64,000 nucleotides of DNA from Mycobacterium sp. Root265 (GTDB taxonomy: Bacteria; Actinomycetota; Actinomycetes; Mycobacteriales; Mycobacteriaceae). The stretch lies in NCBI RefSeq assembly GCF_001428895.1, contig NZ_LMJA01000009.1, positions 139,041 to 203,040 of the forward strand. Direction: 5' to 3'. This document shows, piece after piece, positions 7,554 through 16,900 of this stretch. How positions within the stretch are numbered: position 1 is the first letter of the stretch; the number at the start of each line of letters is the position of its first letter. The notes under the pieces are model-generated. The model worked only from the letters and a program-made list of their open reading frames with translations, ran no database searches and was not told the origin of the DNA. The translations under genes were made by a program, and so were the position numbers.

Positions 7554-9775
7554 CTTCGTTCCTCCAGGAATGGCGATGGGAAGCTGGCGCTACTCGGTGG
7601 CGAGGACGGGGCGTCCAACGGGTGGGGAAGTGACTGCGCGGCATATCGGGCATCGAGGTTACGCAGCGGACGAGTGTCGGCCGGTTCCCGATTCTCCAGA
7701 TCGAAGATGTAGCAGTAGTCACCGGCCGGTGTCGGCATCCGGATCGGGCTCGACAAGCTCTGGTCGAGGAACCCATAGGGAAACCGCCAGTCGAGCGTGG
7801 TGTTTTCGCGACGATCGGCACCCCGGGTCGCGACCCAGACGTAGTGGTCCAGGATGGCGTTGACCGCGTGACGGCCCGATTCGCAGGCCGCTTCCATGGA
7901 GGTCATCCGGGTGAAGGTCTTGGTCCACGTGCCGGCGAAGACGACCGAGTTGTGGTGCACCTGATAACCGCCGTGGCGGGCTTGCCACACGTGGCGCTGC
8001 AGCAGATCCTCCAGCCACCACTGCTCGTTCGGCCGGTAGGTCCAGGACGTGCCGTGCGGATTCCAGGGATCGCCGCCGGGACGGTTTGGCCAGTCGCCGA
8101 CGATCGGTATGAGATAGGGCGTTTCGTTGCGGATCGGGTGACCGGTGTCCGGCGCCAGATGTAGCCCGGTGTCGAGTGTGTACCAGGCGGGCCACGGCAG
8201 GATCCCCTCCGGACGGGTCCCGTCGACGGTGGTGAGCGCGTCGACGATCTGCCGCCACACCTCGGTGGCGATCTCGTCTGCGGTGCAGTCGCGGGCGGCC
8301 TTGCCGCGGCCGGATTCGTCGCGCAGGTGCTGCGACGCAGTGTTGAAATCGCCGATATCCACCGACAGCACCGAGACGTAGCCATTCTGGGCCAGATTGG
8401 GTCGCTGTTCCCACATTCCGTGTTGGTTGATCGAGGACAGCGCCCACTCGGTGCCGGAGTAGTACATGTGCCCGCGCAGCAACTGGAACTCGGTATCGAA
8501 GAAGTACTGGATACCACTGAGGGTTTGAAACCGGTCCCACGGCACTCGGCCCATCTGATTTACGGCGTATGGATCTCGCCTCGTGTGCGGCCGGGTGGAC
8601 CCCGGCTGGAGCGGGCCGTCGGGTGGAGGTGCCGACGTCGTGAAGCCGTCCAGTTCGGCCACCGTGCCCCCGGTGCCGGTTGCGCGCATCGTCGCCGTGA
8701 TCCGCTCGGCGCCGGGAGCATCGACGGCCACCACGGTGTAGTCCGGTGTCACCCGAGTTTCGTCGGCCAGTGTCACCCGGGCGCGGGGGCGAAGATATGG
8801 CGGCTGTGCCGGGTCGACCACGGGCGGATCGATGCTCGCGGCCGCTGCATGCACGAATCGCACACCGAGCCGGACCAGATGGCGATACCAATGGTCGAAC
8901 CACGACTCGGTGGTGGGCGCGTTGAGGACTCCGTCGGCCTTGTTGTCGCGGCGGTCCATCTGGAGTTGCAGCTGCAGATAGGTGGTCAGATTGGTGCGGG
9001 CGTCTCCCCAGCGGGCGTCGAATGCGGCCAGCACCTTGGGCATTTCGAGCAGGTACCGATCGAACTGCGGCGAATAGTGGAAGCGACGGGTGCCATCGGC
9101 CTGCCGCCCGACGAAGAAGTCGTAGGCCGATTGGTTCTGCAGTTCGGTGGCGCGGCGCGGCGGGCTCGTCACGAGGTACTGCAGCAGCCGGCTCACGAAG
9201 TTCTGCACATCGCCGGGCGAGAATCCCAGACTCATGAGTTGTCGAACAACGCTGACGAATTCACCGGGGCTGCGGGGCGCCTCGCGCGGAAACACCAGGG
9301 ACGGCTTGCCGGCCAGCGTCGTGCCCTGGGTGACAACGCGTTTGACGTTGTCCAGTACCGTCCGTGAACTCGGCTTCCACCGGAGCGCGCCGCCCGGGTC
9401 GGTCGTCGGCTCATATATCGGGATGCGGTTGAACAGATCCCAGGTGTGCAGGTAGTAGGCGGGGAAGAAGCGAAAGCCATGCTCGCCCGCGACGGCATCA
9501 ACGGGCGGTGTCGGGCGGCCGCGGCAACCGGGAAAGGGACGCAGCTGCGCGCAATTTCCCCCCGTGGTTACGGCTTTCGCGTACTGCGACGCCGCGAGTC
9601 CGCCGAGTTTGACCGGCAGATTGCCGCGCTCATCCGCTCGGGCCTCGTACACCGTGACCTCGAAGCCACGTTCGGCGAGTTCCTGAGCTGAGGTCAACCC
9701 GGCGATGCCCGCACCCAGCACCGCCACGGTGGGGCGGCGGGCGCTGGACGCTGGGGTGATGATCGGTTCGTTCAT
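7550..9775 (-). CDS. FAD-dependent oxidoreductase, phytoene desaturase/HpnE-like
   Basis: This is a large (741-residue) flavoprotein. The N-terminal dinucleotide-binding motif GAGIAG lies at residues 21-26 with the ribose-binding Glu in VYEA (44). Further on is GEHGFRFFPAYYLHTWDL, a block seen in carotenoid/squalene desaturase-like amine oxidases. The C-terminal FAD contact is probably in the VVFAGTWTKTFTRMTSMEAA region. Such enzymes desaturate or dehydroxylate isoprenoids. The ATG at 9775 overlaps the stop of the SCP2-like gene; a much longer upstream frame is not the likely start. Its length exceeds the usual about 450-500 residues of desaturases, so additional insertions are present. Its neighbours suggest an isoprenoid substrate. 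Confidence 0.85.
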   Translation of the reverse strand: MNEPIITPASSARRPTVAVLGAGIAGLTSAQELAERGFEVTVYEARADERGNLPVKLGGLAASQYAKAVTTGGNCAQLRPFPGCRGRPTPPVDAVAGEHGFRFFPAYYLHTWDLFNRIPIYEPTTDPGGALRWKPSSRTVLDNVKRVVTQGTTLAGKPSLVFPREAPRSPGEFVSVVRQLMSLGFSPGDVQNFVSRLLQYLVTSPPRRATELQNQSAYDFFVGRQADGTRRFHYSPQFDRYLLEMPKVLAAFDARWGDARTNLTTYLQLQLQMDRRDNKADGVLNAPTTESWFDHWYRHLVRLGVRFVHAAAASIDPPVVDPAQPPYLRPRARVTLADETRVTPDYTVVAVDAPGAERITATMRATGTGGTVAELDGFTTSAPPPDGPLQPGSTRPHTRRDPYAVNQMGRVPWDRFQTLSGIQYFFDTEFQLLRGHMYYSGTEWALSSINQHGMWEQRPNLAQNGYVSVLSVDIGDFNTASQHLRDESGRGKAARDCTADEIATEVWRQIVDALTTVDGTRPEGILPWPAWYTLDTGLHLAPDTGHPIRNETPYLIPIVGDWPNRPGGDPWNPHGTSWTYRPNEQWWLEDLLQRHVWQARHGGYQVHHNSVVFAGTWTKTFTRMTSMEAACESGRHAVNAILDHYVWVATRGADRRENTTLDWRFPYGFLDQSLSSPIRMPTPAGDYCYIFDLENREPADTRPLRNLDARYAAQSLPHPLDAPSSPPSSASFPSPFLEERR

Positions 9776-10176
9776 CCGCGATCCGCCCGGAGCGCGTTCA
9801 ATAAGCCGGGTTGTGAGGGTGCCCGCACGGCGGCATGCACGTAGGCCTTGAGCGTGTCGTGGGCTCGCAGGATGTCGTCGAGCGTGCCGTGCACAGTCAA
9901 ACTGCCCGTCTCCACGGCGCGGTCCAGCGTGATCACCGCGTCGAGCACGTCGAGCACCGTGTCCCGTGACACCTTGACCCGAGTGCCGGCCGTCGGGTCG
10001 ACGCCATTGGTCACCTCGAGCCGCCGGCCCCCGCTCAGTGAGAAGCATTCGGAGTCGATGTCGAGGCCGACCACCAGAGGTCCGAGGGTGTCGAGCACGA
10101 TGCGGTAGCTGTCCGGTGCCTCGTCGGCAAGGTGGCCGATGGACTGCCGCAGGAGTGCCGAAATACGTTCAGCCAT
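9772..10176 (-). CDS. SCP2 sterol-binding-like lipid carrier
   Basis: A 134-residue protein from MAERISALLRQ. It shows the pattern of the SCP2 domain: early helices, a beta-sheet (YRIVLDTLGPLVVGLDID; RVKVSRDTVLDVLD), then the G-x-L-x-V-x-G-x-L turn (VETGSLTVHGTLDDIL). SCP2 proteins hold a hydrophobic ligand such as a sterol or long isoprenoid. The start overlaps the CrtC-like gene by 8 bases and the stop overlaps the FAD enzyme start, so translation is coupled. In this operon it may carry the prenyl intermediate to the oxidase; that is inference. Confidence 0.65.
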   Translation of the reverse strand: MAERISALLRQSIGHLADEAPDSYRIVLDTLGPLVVGLDIDSECFSLSGGRRLEVTNGVDPTAGTRVKVSRDTVLDVLDAVITLDRAVETGSLTVHGTLDDILRAHDTLKAYVHAAVRAPSQPGLLNALRADRG

Positions 10177-11191
10177 GGAGAAACTCGAATACTCCGGTAC
10201 CGATGAAGTCGATGTCCTTGCCGTTGATCGACCCTGTGACCGCTGCCGTTCCAGTGGATTCGCAGAGCACAGTGGAGTCGGTGAGTGACATCTCGCTGGG
10301 CTGCGCGAGCCGCGCGTAGGACTGCGGCCGGAACTCGACGTGCACGGTGTCACCGGCTCTGCTCGCGGCCACGTCGACGCATTCGGGTACGCCGGGTACA
10401 TCGCCATCGAGCAGCAATCGCATCGGTGGTGGGAGCGTGCAATCCGCCTGACGGGCGAGCACACCGGACGTACGGACCGTAACTGACGCATGGCGGAAGA
10501 TGGCGGCAGGTTCGTCCTGGTGCCATACATAGAGTGCCTGTGACAGGTAGCGATGTCGTCGCCGGTCGGTCATCCGCAGGAACACCAGCGACCATGGCAC
10601 GTCCGGATCGCTGGGAAGCACCGTCGCCCATTCCCAGCCGAAGTCGTCGCCCCACCAGAACCGGCCCCAGTTGTGGTCGTGATAGGCGATGTCGTTGTCG
10701 AAGCGGTGTTCTCGGTCGCCAATGCGCAGCCACCCGGTGGCGTGCAGGCGTGGTACGAACAGCCAGCTCATCCGGCCCGACCCCACCGGTTGATTGTTCA
10801 CGACGAAGGGCCGGCTGACCGAGACGAACCAGAGTTCGCCTTTGATGCCCTGTTGGGGGAGGTCGATTCTGAGCTCGTAGCCGTTGCGTCCGATGTGCAT
10901 GCCGCTGTCGCCAATGGACAGGTTACCGAGATCGGCTGCAATGACGAGATCGTCCTCATCGAAACGTTGGATAACGCCGTGCCATTCGTCATCGTGTCCG
11001 ATGACGATGATCCTGGGGACGGCGCGAATCCGGCCGCCCGGCGCGACCTCCGTGTCGAGGCTGAAGTTGATGAGTACACGGCACTCCTCGGCGTGAATGA
11101 CGAAGTGGTGCCATTCCTTGAATCCGTGTGGGTTGGCCGCACCGATGGTCGGTGTCCGCATGAAGTCGCTGGCGGCCAGTGAGGCGGTCAT
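10169..11191 (-). CDS. CrtC/AttH-like lipocalin-fold protein (carotenoid 1,2-hydratase-like)
   Basis: 340 residues from the ATG at 11191, which overlaps the preceding stop (ATGA); a start three codons upstream (11200) is possible. The motif AYHDHNWG (169-176) followed by FWWGDDFGWEWA is characteristic of the hydroxyneurosporene synthase/AttH-like family. Carotenoid 1,2-hydratases of this family add water to the terminal double bond of acyclic carotenoids; relatives catalyse pericyclic or isomerisation steps. There is no signal peptide. Placement between a prenyl-diphosphate synthase and an isoprenoid-type oxidase supports action on a prenyl chain. The exact reaction is unknown. Confidence 0.75.
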   Translation of the reverse strand: MTASLAASDFMRTPTIGAANPHGFKEWHHFVIHAEECRVLINFSLDTEVAPGGRIRAVPRIIVIGHDDEWHGVIQRFDEDDLVIAADLGNLSIGDSGMHIGRNGYELRIDLPQQGIKGELWFVSVSRPFVVNNQPVGSGRMSWLFVPRLHATGWLRIGDREHRFDNDIAYHDHNWGRFWWGDDFGWEWATVLPSDPDVPWSLVFLRMTDRRRHRYLSQALYVWHQDEPAAIFRHASVTVRTSGVLARQADCTLPPPMRLLLDGDVPGVPECVDVAASRAGDTVHVEFRPQSYARLAQPSEMSLTDSTVLCESTGTAAVTGSINGKDIDFIGTGVFEFLHG

Positions 11192-11454
11192 CGCAACCAC
11201 CGCGTTGCGTCGGTGGTCGTGCGCACGGTGTTGGTGGCGGCGGTGTCGGTGTGCTGTCCCAGGCTTTCGATGCCGGCACCCATGCTGGCAAGACCCAGCA
11301 GCAGGTGCACGAAGTCGTCGGCAGCGCCGGCTGTGACTGCTTCCGGGGCTCCGGCCAGGGTGTGCACCATTCGTCCGATGCTCGCCAGGCCGACCAGATA
11401 GCCGATGAAGCTGCAGTCATCGGCAAGTGCGGCAGTGGGATCGGTCAGTGTCAT
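11188..11454 (-). CDS. small hydrophobic protein with internal repeat, unknown function
   Basis: I do not recognise this 88-residue protein. Two similar hydrophobic segments occur: IGYLVGLASIGRM (about 17-29) and HLLLGLASMGAGI (about 50-62). They share a (V/L)-G-L-A-S-(I/M)-G core. This could be a helical hairpin that is peripheral to a membrane or packs in an oligomer. Both ends overlap neighbours by 4 bases (ATGA), which argues that it is a real, stoichiometrically translated component of the operon. Confidence 0.7.
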   Translation of the reverse strand: MTLTDPTAALADDCSFIGYLVGLASIGRMVHTLAGAPEAVTAGAADDFVHLLLGLASMGAGIESLGQHTDTAATNTVRTTTDATRWLR

Positions 11455-11909
11455 GCGAATCCCTCGGGCCGCAGACGCGCGAGCATGGCGTCGTCGAGGC
11501 CCTGCCCGACGACCGCGTCGGCCAGCAACTCGGCCCAGGCGGTCGGTGCGGCATTGGGTTCGGCTGGACCGTCGAGCACGTTGAGGCTGACCGTTTCCCA
11601 GACGCGGCGCAGATTCTCCACGGCATCGGAGGCCACCAGGCGATCGCGCAACAGTGCGCCTTCCGGTGTCCGGCCATAGCGCATGCCCTCGGAGACGAGC
11701 ATGTCGTGAATGCGGCGCGCCGCAGCGGGGTTGCCCAGCACCGCACGGCGGGCACCGAGGAGCAGGTCGAACACTGCCGGGCTCTGTCCCTCGACGTCAT
11801 CTGGGGGCGCGGGTAACAGTTGCGGTGCCGCGTTTTCGGCGAGGTCGAGGGTGGCTTCCGTGATCCGCTCCAGCTCGGCCAGCACGCCGATCAGGTCCTC
11901 GGCGTTCAT
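11451..11909 (-). CDS. unknown helical protein in the shell/isoprenoid operon
   Basis: 152 residues from ATG 11909, overlapping the prenyl-synthase stop (ATGA). The longer frame to 11978 is unlikely given that coupling. It is predicted by eye to be mostly helical, with segments LIGVLAELERITEATLDLAE, VFDLLLGARRAVLGNPAAAR and LLRDRLVASDAVENLRRVWE. No metal-binding or catalytic motif is evident and there is no signal peptide. Its position directly after the GGPP-synthase-like gene suggests a partner or second pathway step, but I cannot assign one. Confidence 0.75.
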   Translation of the reverse strand: MNAEDLIGVLAELERITEATLDLAENAAPQLLPAPPDDVEGQSPAVFDLLLGARRAVLGNPAAARRIHDMLVSEGMRYGRTPEGALLRDRLVASDAVENLRRVWETVSLNVLDGPAEPNAAPTAWAELLADAVVGQGLDDAMLARLRPEGFA

Positions 11910-13105
11910 CGCGTGCGCTCGTGTACGTAGTCGACCAGGCTGCTCAGCATCTCGCGGTGCTGGCTGGGCGGTAGCCAATCCAGCTCGGCCAGCACGGACT
12001 CCGCCGCCTCAGCGTGGCGGGCGGCAACGTCGCGGGCATGGCCCAACGAGCCGACCCGCTGGATCATCTCGAAGAGCCACCGGATGTCGTCGAGTGTCTT
12101 GGCGTCGGTGTGACGCTGGGCGTGCAGGAATCCGTCGATCTCAGTTCGCCCGGCCAGGGAAAGCTCGCCGCGCCCGGCCAGGCGATCCAACAGGTCGGTG
12201 AGGTTGAGTTCAGCGTCCATGGCGGGTCGGCGTCTGCCGAGAATCTGTACGGCGCGTTCGCGCTCACCGTCGGGGAGATTCCGCAGCATGTGCAGCAGCA
12301 TCAGGGTGCGCTTGCCTTCCCACAGGTCGCCGCCGATCTCCTTGCCGTAGTCTTCGGGATCCCCACGCAGATTGAGCAGGTCGTCGGTGATCTGGAAGGC
12401 GGCACCGATGTGCCGGCCGAATGCTTCCAATGGGACGAGCCGGTCGACCGGAGCGCCGGCGGCGAGGGCGCCGGCTTGTAGCGGTGTGATGAACGAGTAC
12501 CAGCTCGTCTTGAGCTCGACCATCTTCAGGTAGTCCGCGTCGTCCAGCTGCCACGTATTGCTCTTGACCCAGTCGAGTTCGATGGCCTGACCGTCCACGG
12601 TCTGCCTGGTCATGTGGGCGACGGCGCGCAGGATGCGCAGAGCCGGTCCGAGCCCGACGCGTTCGACATTGTCGAGCAGTGGTTGGAGCGTGAGCGACAA
12701 CATGGCGTCACCGACGTTCACGGCGATGGGGACGCCGTGATCGATGTGCATGGTGGGTTTGCCGCGACGCCACCAGGATTCGTCTTCGATGTCGTCGTGG
12801 ATGAGGAAGGCGTTGTGATACAGCTCGAGCGTTGCCGCGGTGGGTAGGACCGCTTCGAGGTGCCCGCCGAGACCAAGGCAGATGGCGATCGCCAGCGCGG
12901 GCCGTAGCGCTTTGCCGCCGCGTTGCGGATAATCGAGGATCAGGTCGTGCAGGCTGCTGGAGCCTTGTTGCCCCGAGCCGTACAGCCTTTCGATCTCGCC
13001 GTCGCAGAGGCTCTTGCATTCGGCGAGATACGTTTCGAGCGAGTCCGCCGCATCCTGAGGCCCAGCCGTTTCAGGGACCCTTGACGGCGACGATACCGCT
13101 GGCAT
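11906..13105 (-). CDS. polyprenyl (geranylgeranyl-type) diphosphate synthase
   Basis: A trans-isoprenyl diphosphate synthase that condenses IPP with an allylic diphosphate. The first Asp-rich motif DDIED is at residues 104-108, followed by RRGKPTMH. The second is DDLLN (241-245), the DDxxN form found in many GGPP synthases, then YGKEIGGDLWEGKRT. ATG 13105 gives 399 residues. The N-terminus (about 1-20, PAVSSPSRVPETAGPQDAAD) is Pro/Ser-rich and looks disordered, and the gene start lies 35 bases inside the HK97-like gene. In established family 2B encapsulins prenyltransferases are known cargo with disordered N-terminal targeting regions, so this extension deserves attention. A C-terminal extension is also present compared with about 300-350-residue homologues. 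Confidence 0.92.
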   Translation of the reverse strand: MPAVSSPSRVPETAGPQDAADSLETYLAECKSLCDGEIERLYGSGQQGSSSLHDLILDYPQRGGKALRPALAIAICLGLGGHLEAVLPTAATLELYHNAFLIHDDIEDESWWRRGKPTMHIDHGVPIAVNVGDAMLSLTLQPLLDNVERVGLGPALRILRAVAHMTRQTVDGQAIELDWVKSNTWQLDDADYLKMVELKTSWYSFITPLQAGALAAGAPVDRLVPLEAFGRHIGAAFQITDDLLNLRGDPEDYGKEIGGDLWEGKRTLMLLHMLRNLPDGERERAVQILGRRRPAMDAELNLTDLLDRLAGRGELSLAGRTEIDGFLHAQRHTDAKTLDDIRWLFEMIQRVGSLGHARDVAARHAEAAESVLAELDWLPPSQHREMLSSLVDYVHERTR

Positions 13106-13907
13106 CCTTGATCCTCGTCGCGAAGCTGATACGCACCGCAAGTTCGACATGGCCTGCAGCAGTTTCTCCGATCACCGCCAGACTCGGTGGAACGCCGATC
13201 GCAATATCCACCGGTTCCTCGCCGGGAGACGCACCTGCAGCCCGACCGTGGGCGATCAAATTGCGCCGACCCACCAGAAGAATTCGAACCTTGTCCTTAT
13301 TGGCGGCGACCCCATCGATCGTCGTCGATCGGTGTAGCGAATTTGCGTTCGCAGCGGCGAGTAGCGAGTCGAGGACTGAGTAGCCGCTTACAAACTGGCT
13401 GAGCTTCACGAGACCGGCGGTGTTGGTAAGCAGCGTGGAAGGCGCGCGATATCCGGCGTCCTCTACCCTGGCCCTAGCAGGAATCAGTTGATCGAGGATT
13501 TCCTGTGGCGTAATAACGGTTGGAGCGACCGGGGCGATAGTCAGACCGACGGCTTGGACAGCGGTGTAAAGAAATTTCAGAATGATGTCATCGACCGTGC
13601 GGGCCAGTTCCACGGTGTGGCTGATGACAGTTGCGAGCAAGGCATCAGGATTGGGACCTGACGCTTGTGCGAGCGTCACGTTGATCTGAACGTCTTTGGG
13701 GTCGAGTGTCAGCGAAGCAGTGAAGAACGGTCCAGGAACTGATGGATTCGAAGGCTGGACCGCAGTTGCTGTGTCGCCGCGAACCTTGGTCGCGCCAGGA
13801 TCGCCCGTCTCCCAGTGAGGAATGCTCTGCCAGACGATACTGGTTTGCTCAAAAGTCTCTCGAACTTGTTTATTGGCGAGCGCCAATCGGTCGGCAGTCA
13901 AGTACAT
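13071..13907 (-). CDS. HK97-fold, encapsulin-like candidate shell protein
   Basis: 278 residues from ATG 13907 (GAGGGGG eight bases upstream). I aligned it by eye with family 1 encapsulins. The order of elements matches: an early E-loop-like beta region (FFTASLTLDPKDVQINVTLA), a spine-helix region (VELARTVDDIILKF), an A-domain block (AGYRAPSTLLTNTAGLVKLS, then GYSVLDSLLAA), and a C-terminal P-domain sheet (PVDIAIGVPPSLAVIGET, then VELAVRISFATRIKD) that ends IVAVKG as coat proteins do. There is no cyclic-nucleotide-binding insert as in family 2. No phage genes (terminase, portal, tail) are nearby, so this is not a prophage head gene in context. G+C is lower (about 52-60% in sampled lines) than in neighbours (about 68%). 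HK97-fold is my call from pattern only and needs a structural search. Confidence 0.6.
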   Translation of the reverse strand: MYLTADRLALANKQVRETFEQTSIVWQSIPHWETGDPGATKVRGDTATAVQPSNPSVPGPFFTASLTLDPKDVQINVTLAQASGPNPDALLATVISHTVELARTVDDIILKFLYTAVQAVGLTIAPVAPTVITPQEILDQLIPARARVEDAGYRAPSTLLTNTAGLVKLSQFVSGYSVLDSLLAAANANSLHRSTTIDGVAANKDKVRILLVGRRNLIAHGRAAGASPGEEPVDIAIGVPPSLAVIGETAAGHVELAVRISFATRIKDASGIVAVKGP

Positions 13908-13975
13908 GCCCACCACCCCCTCGGTGTGTCATCGATTCTCCCAGATCAGCGTGTGTTTCGCGTCCGCCGATCGAA

Positions 13976-16900
13976 CTATTTCTGTAGCAAGGCGACTTCA
14001 CCGCCGGGTGGCAACTCTCCTCGCAACGCCGCGTCGCAGTGCGCCATGTGCAGCGTGGCCACCGCATCTCCGGGCAGCAAAGTGCTGCAGTGCTCAAACG
14101 CTGCACGCGCTCGGTCGAATTCGCCGTAGTCGAACAATGCAAATGCCTCATCGAATGCGGGCTGCGCAGCGTATTTCGCCGCACGCAAGAGTTGTGGATC
14201 CTCGTCGTAGACCTCATAAACGGTCACCGGCCGGCGCCGATTCACCACCATGACCCGTTCCATCCGGCGGATGCGGAACTGCTCTGGATCCGCCAGTTGA
14301 GCGTATGTCGCGTCAGAGATGAGCAGGGCCGAGTCGTAGCGTTTGGTGGTGCCTTCGATGCGGGCGGCCAGGTTCACGGCGTCGCCGATGATGCTGAGCA
14401 CCATACGATTCACGCCGCCGACGAGCCCGAGGCCGACGACGCCGGTGTTGATGCCGATGCCCACCCGAAAGGCATTCGAGCCGAGGGCCAGTCGTTCGGC
14501 GTTGTGTTCCTGCAGCGACCGCAGCATCCCGAGGCCTGCCCGCAAGGCGTTGTCGGGACCGGATTGGAACACGGCCAGGATCTCGTCGCCGCGGAGGTCT
14601 TGGATCACCCCGTCGGACGCGATGATCGGCAGTTCGACGGCACGGAAGAAGCCGGTCGCAAGGTTGTTCGCCTCAGCGATATCCATGTCCTCCAGCAACG
14701 TCGTGTATCCCCGGATATCGGAGATGAGTACCGTCATCTGCCGCTCGACGCGATGGCCGCTGCGGACGCGGCGGATGTCGTCCAATTCCAAGATGCGGAG
14801 CAACTCGTTGGGTACAAAGCGCGATTGCATGTCGAGAAGCGACAGCCGCTGCTCGTCGGCCTCGCGCAGTCGCGCCTCGAGTTGAAAGTTCCACAGGGGA
14901 GCGGCGCACTGGGCGCACACGAACATGACCGCGTCCTCGTGTTCGGGGGTGAAGTTGCGGTCCAGTTCGGTGTGCTCGGCATAGATGACACCGATGACGT
15001 TCTCCTGCAGTTTGATCGGTGCGGCAATCACCGACGGCGTCCCGCTGGTGGGGTTGGCCATCACCCGGATCGGCGCGCCGGTTTCGGCGACCCGGCGGAC
15101 CAGGTCGCGGTCGAACGGCACGTCGGTCCACGGGCCCTCGACCACCGAGGTGACGCCGCCTTCGTGGACCGCGCGGACACCCAGACGTTCACCCTCGCCG
15201 GTGAGCCCCACGATCCGGCCGGCGCCGGTCATGTCCGCAACGGTGCCGAGCGCCAGGCCGGCCAGGCCATCACGGGTTCTCGCTGCCGAGAGGGCACGCA
15301 CCAGCTGGTGCGCTCCGGCAGGGTCGATGCCGGCGGATTCGTCGTGCACCAGATCGCGGCTGAGCAACCACGGATAGGCATGGGCAAGACGTTCCGTACG
15401 CACCGTCAACCCCACGCTCTGGAAGCGTTGGTAGGCCGACCGGAGCATGTGCTGGCGAAGCCTGGGCCGGCCGGACCGGGCGTACAGGGTCGCCGCCTCC
15501 TCATAGGCGGTGGCCGCGATCAAGGGCAGCTGATGCGTCTCGGCCAGTTCGATGGCCTGCTCCAGCAACCGTTCCGCTTTGCGGTGTTGTCCGCGGGCGC
15601 TGGCCCATGTCCCCTCGATCAGCGCATATTGAGCGGCGTAGTTGGCCGGTGCATCGGCCGCCCATTTACGGTGCAGGGCAAGGGCCGTGCGCACCGAGCG
15701 CCGGGTGGCGCGGTCGTTCGGCGCCGCCTGAATTCGGCTCAGGGCGTCCACCATGTGGATGAGCTGCATCACCGGGTTACCGGCCATGCCACCGATATGC
15801 CTCAGCGCTTCGTCTGCGACGGCCAGCGCGCCGGTGTAGTCACCAGCCCAGAAATGCAGGCCGACCTTCATGGTGGCGGCCACGCTCAAGCCGACTCCGT
15901 CATTTTCGAGCCGGGCAGCGGGAACCACAACGCGTTCGTCGTATCCGCTCTCGCCGGCCAGCAGGAACACATCTTCGCTGCGCCCCATCAGGTTCAGGCA
16001 GATCTGTTGCACGGCCTGACACAGCGTGGCGGGCGCGAGTTGCGACCTGATGCCGGGAACGATGGACTGCGCCAGAGCATCGATCTCGGCCAGCGGCCGC
16101 CCCAGCCAGAAGGATTGCGAAAGGACCGCTGCGGCTTGGTATCCCGCGAACTCCTGGTCGCCTTGGTCGAGTGCGGGGCCGATGGCCTCGCGAAGCTGGC
16201 TCAGGCTCTCCCGAATCGGGTGCCGCCAGTGACGGATGAAGTGCAGGTAGATGAACAACGTGTGTGGGTGCGCTTCGCGGAACTCCTCCCGCTCGGCCAG
16301 TGTCAGCGCGACCTCGCCGAATCGTTGGCTACCCGCGCGGTCCCCGGTGACCACCAACAGGATCGCGTAGTTCGCGAGCATGAGTGGCGAGGCCGGGGTG
16401 TGGCCGTGAGCCAGCGCGAGATCGAGTTGTTTGCGAACCAGCAGAGGGAAGTAGTTGGGCTGGATGCTGTAGCAGATGTGAAAGAGCTCGCCGAGGATCC
16501 GCTGGATCTCGATGACGCGCTGATCTTCGCAGTACCGGAGCGCGAGAAGCCGCTCGTTGCTCCAGTGCCGCATCGTCAGTTTCATATTCGCCAGGGCAAG
16601 GCCCATCCGGGGCTTGCCCGGATTCCGCGGCAACGGTTCACCCAGCTCGTCCAGCGCTTGCAGGCCGGTCTCCAGGGCATCTTGCAGCCGGTTCTGGGCC
16701 AGTCTCCCCTTGATCCGCAGGTATGCCACCCGCGCGCGATCGGCCGGGTCGGTCAGGACGTCGTCGGCCTCATCGAGCAGGGTGTGCAATGCCGGAACGT
16801 CGCCGACGAGCAGCGCGGCCTCGGTGGCATCGAGATGCAACTCCCGACTCAGGGCGAAGTGCGTTTCCCAGCGCCGTTCGCCGAGCAATGACAGACCGTT

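Noticed and set aside
13071-13907. HK97-like gene as a prophage remnant
   Set aside because: No terminase, portal, protease, tail or integrase gene is nearby, and the gene is embedded in a tightly coupled metabolic operon.
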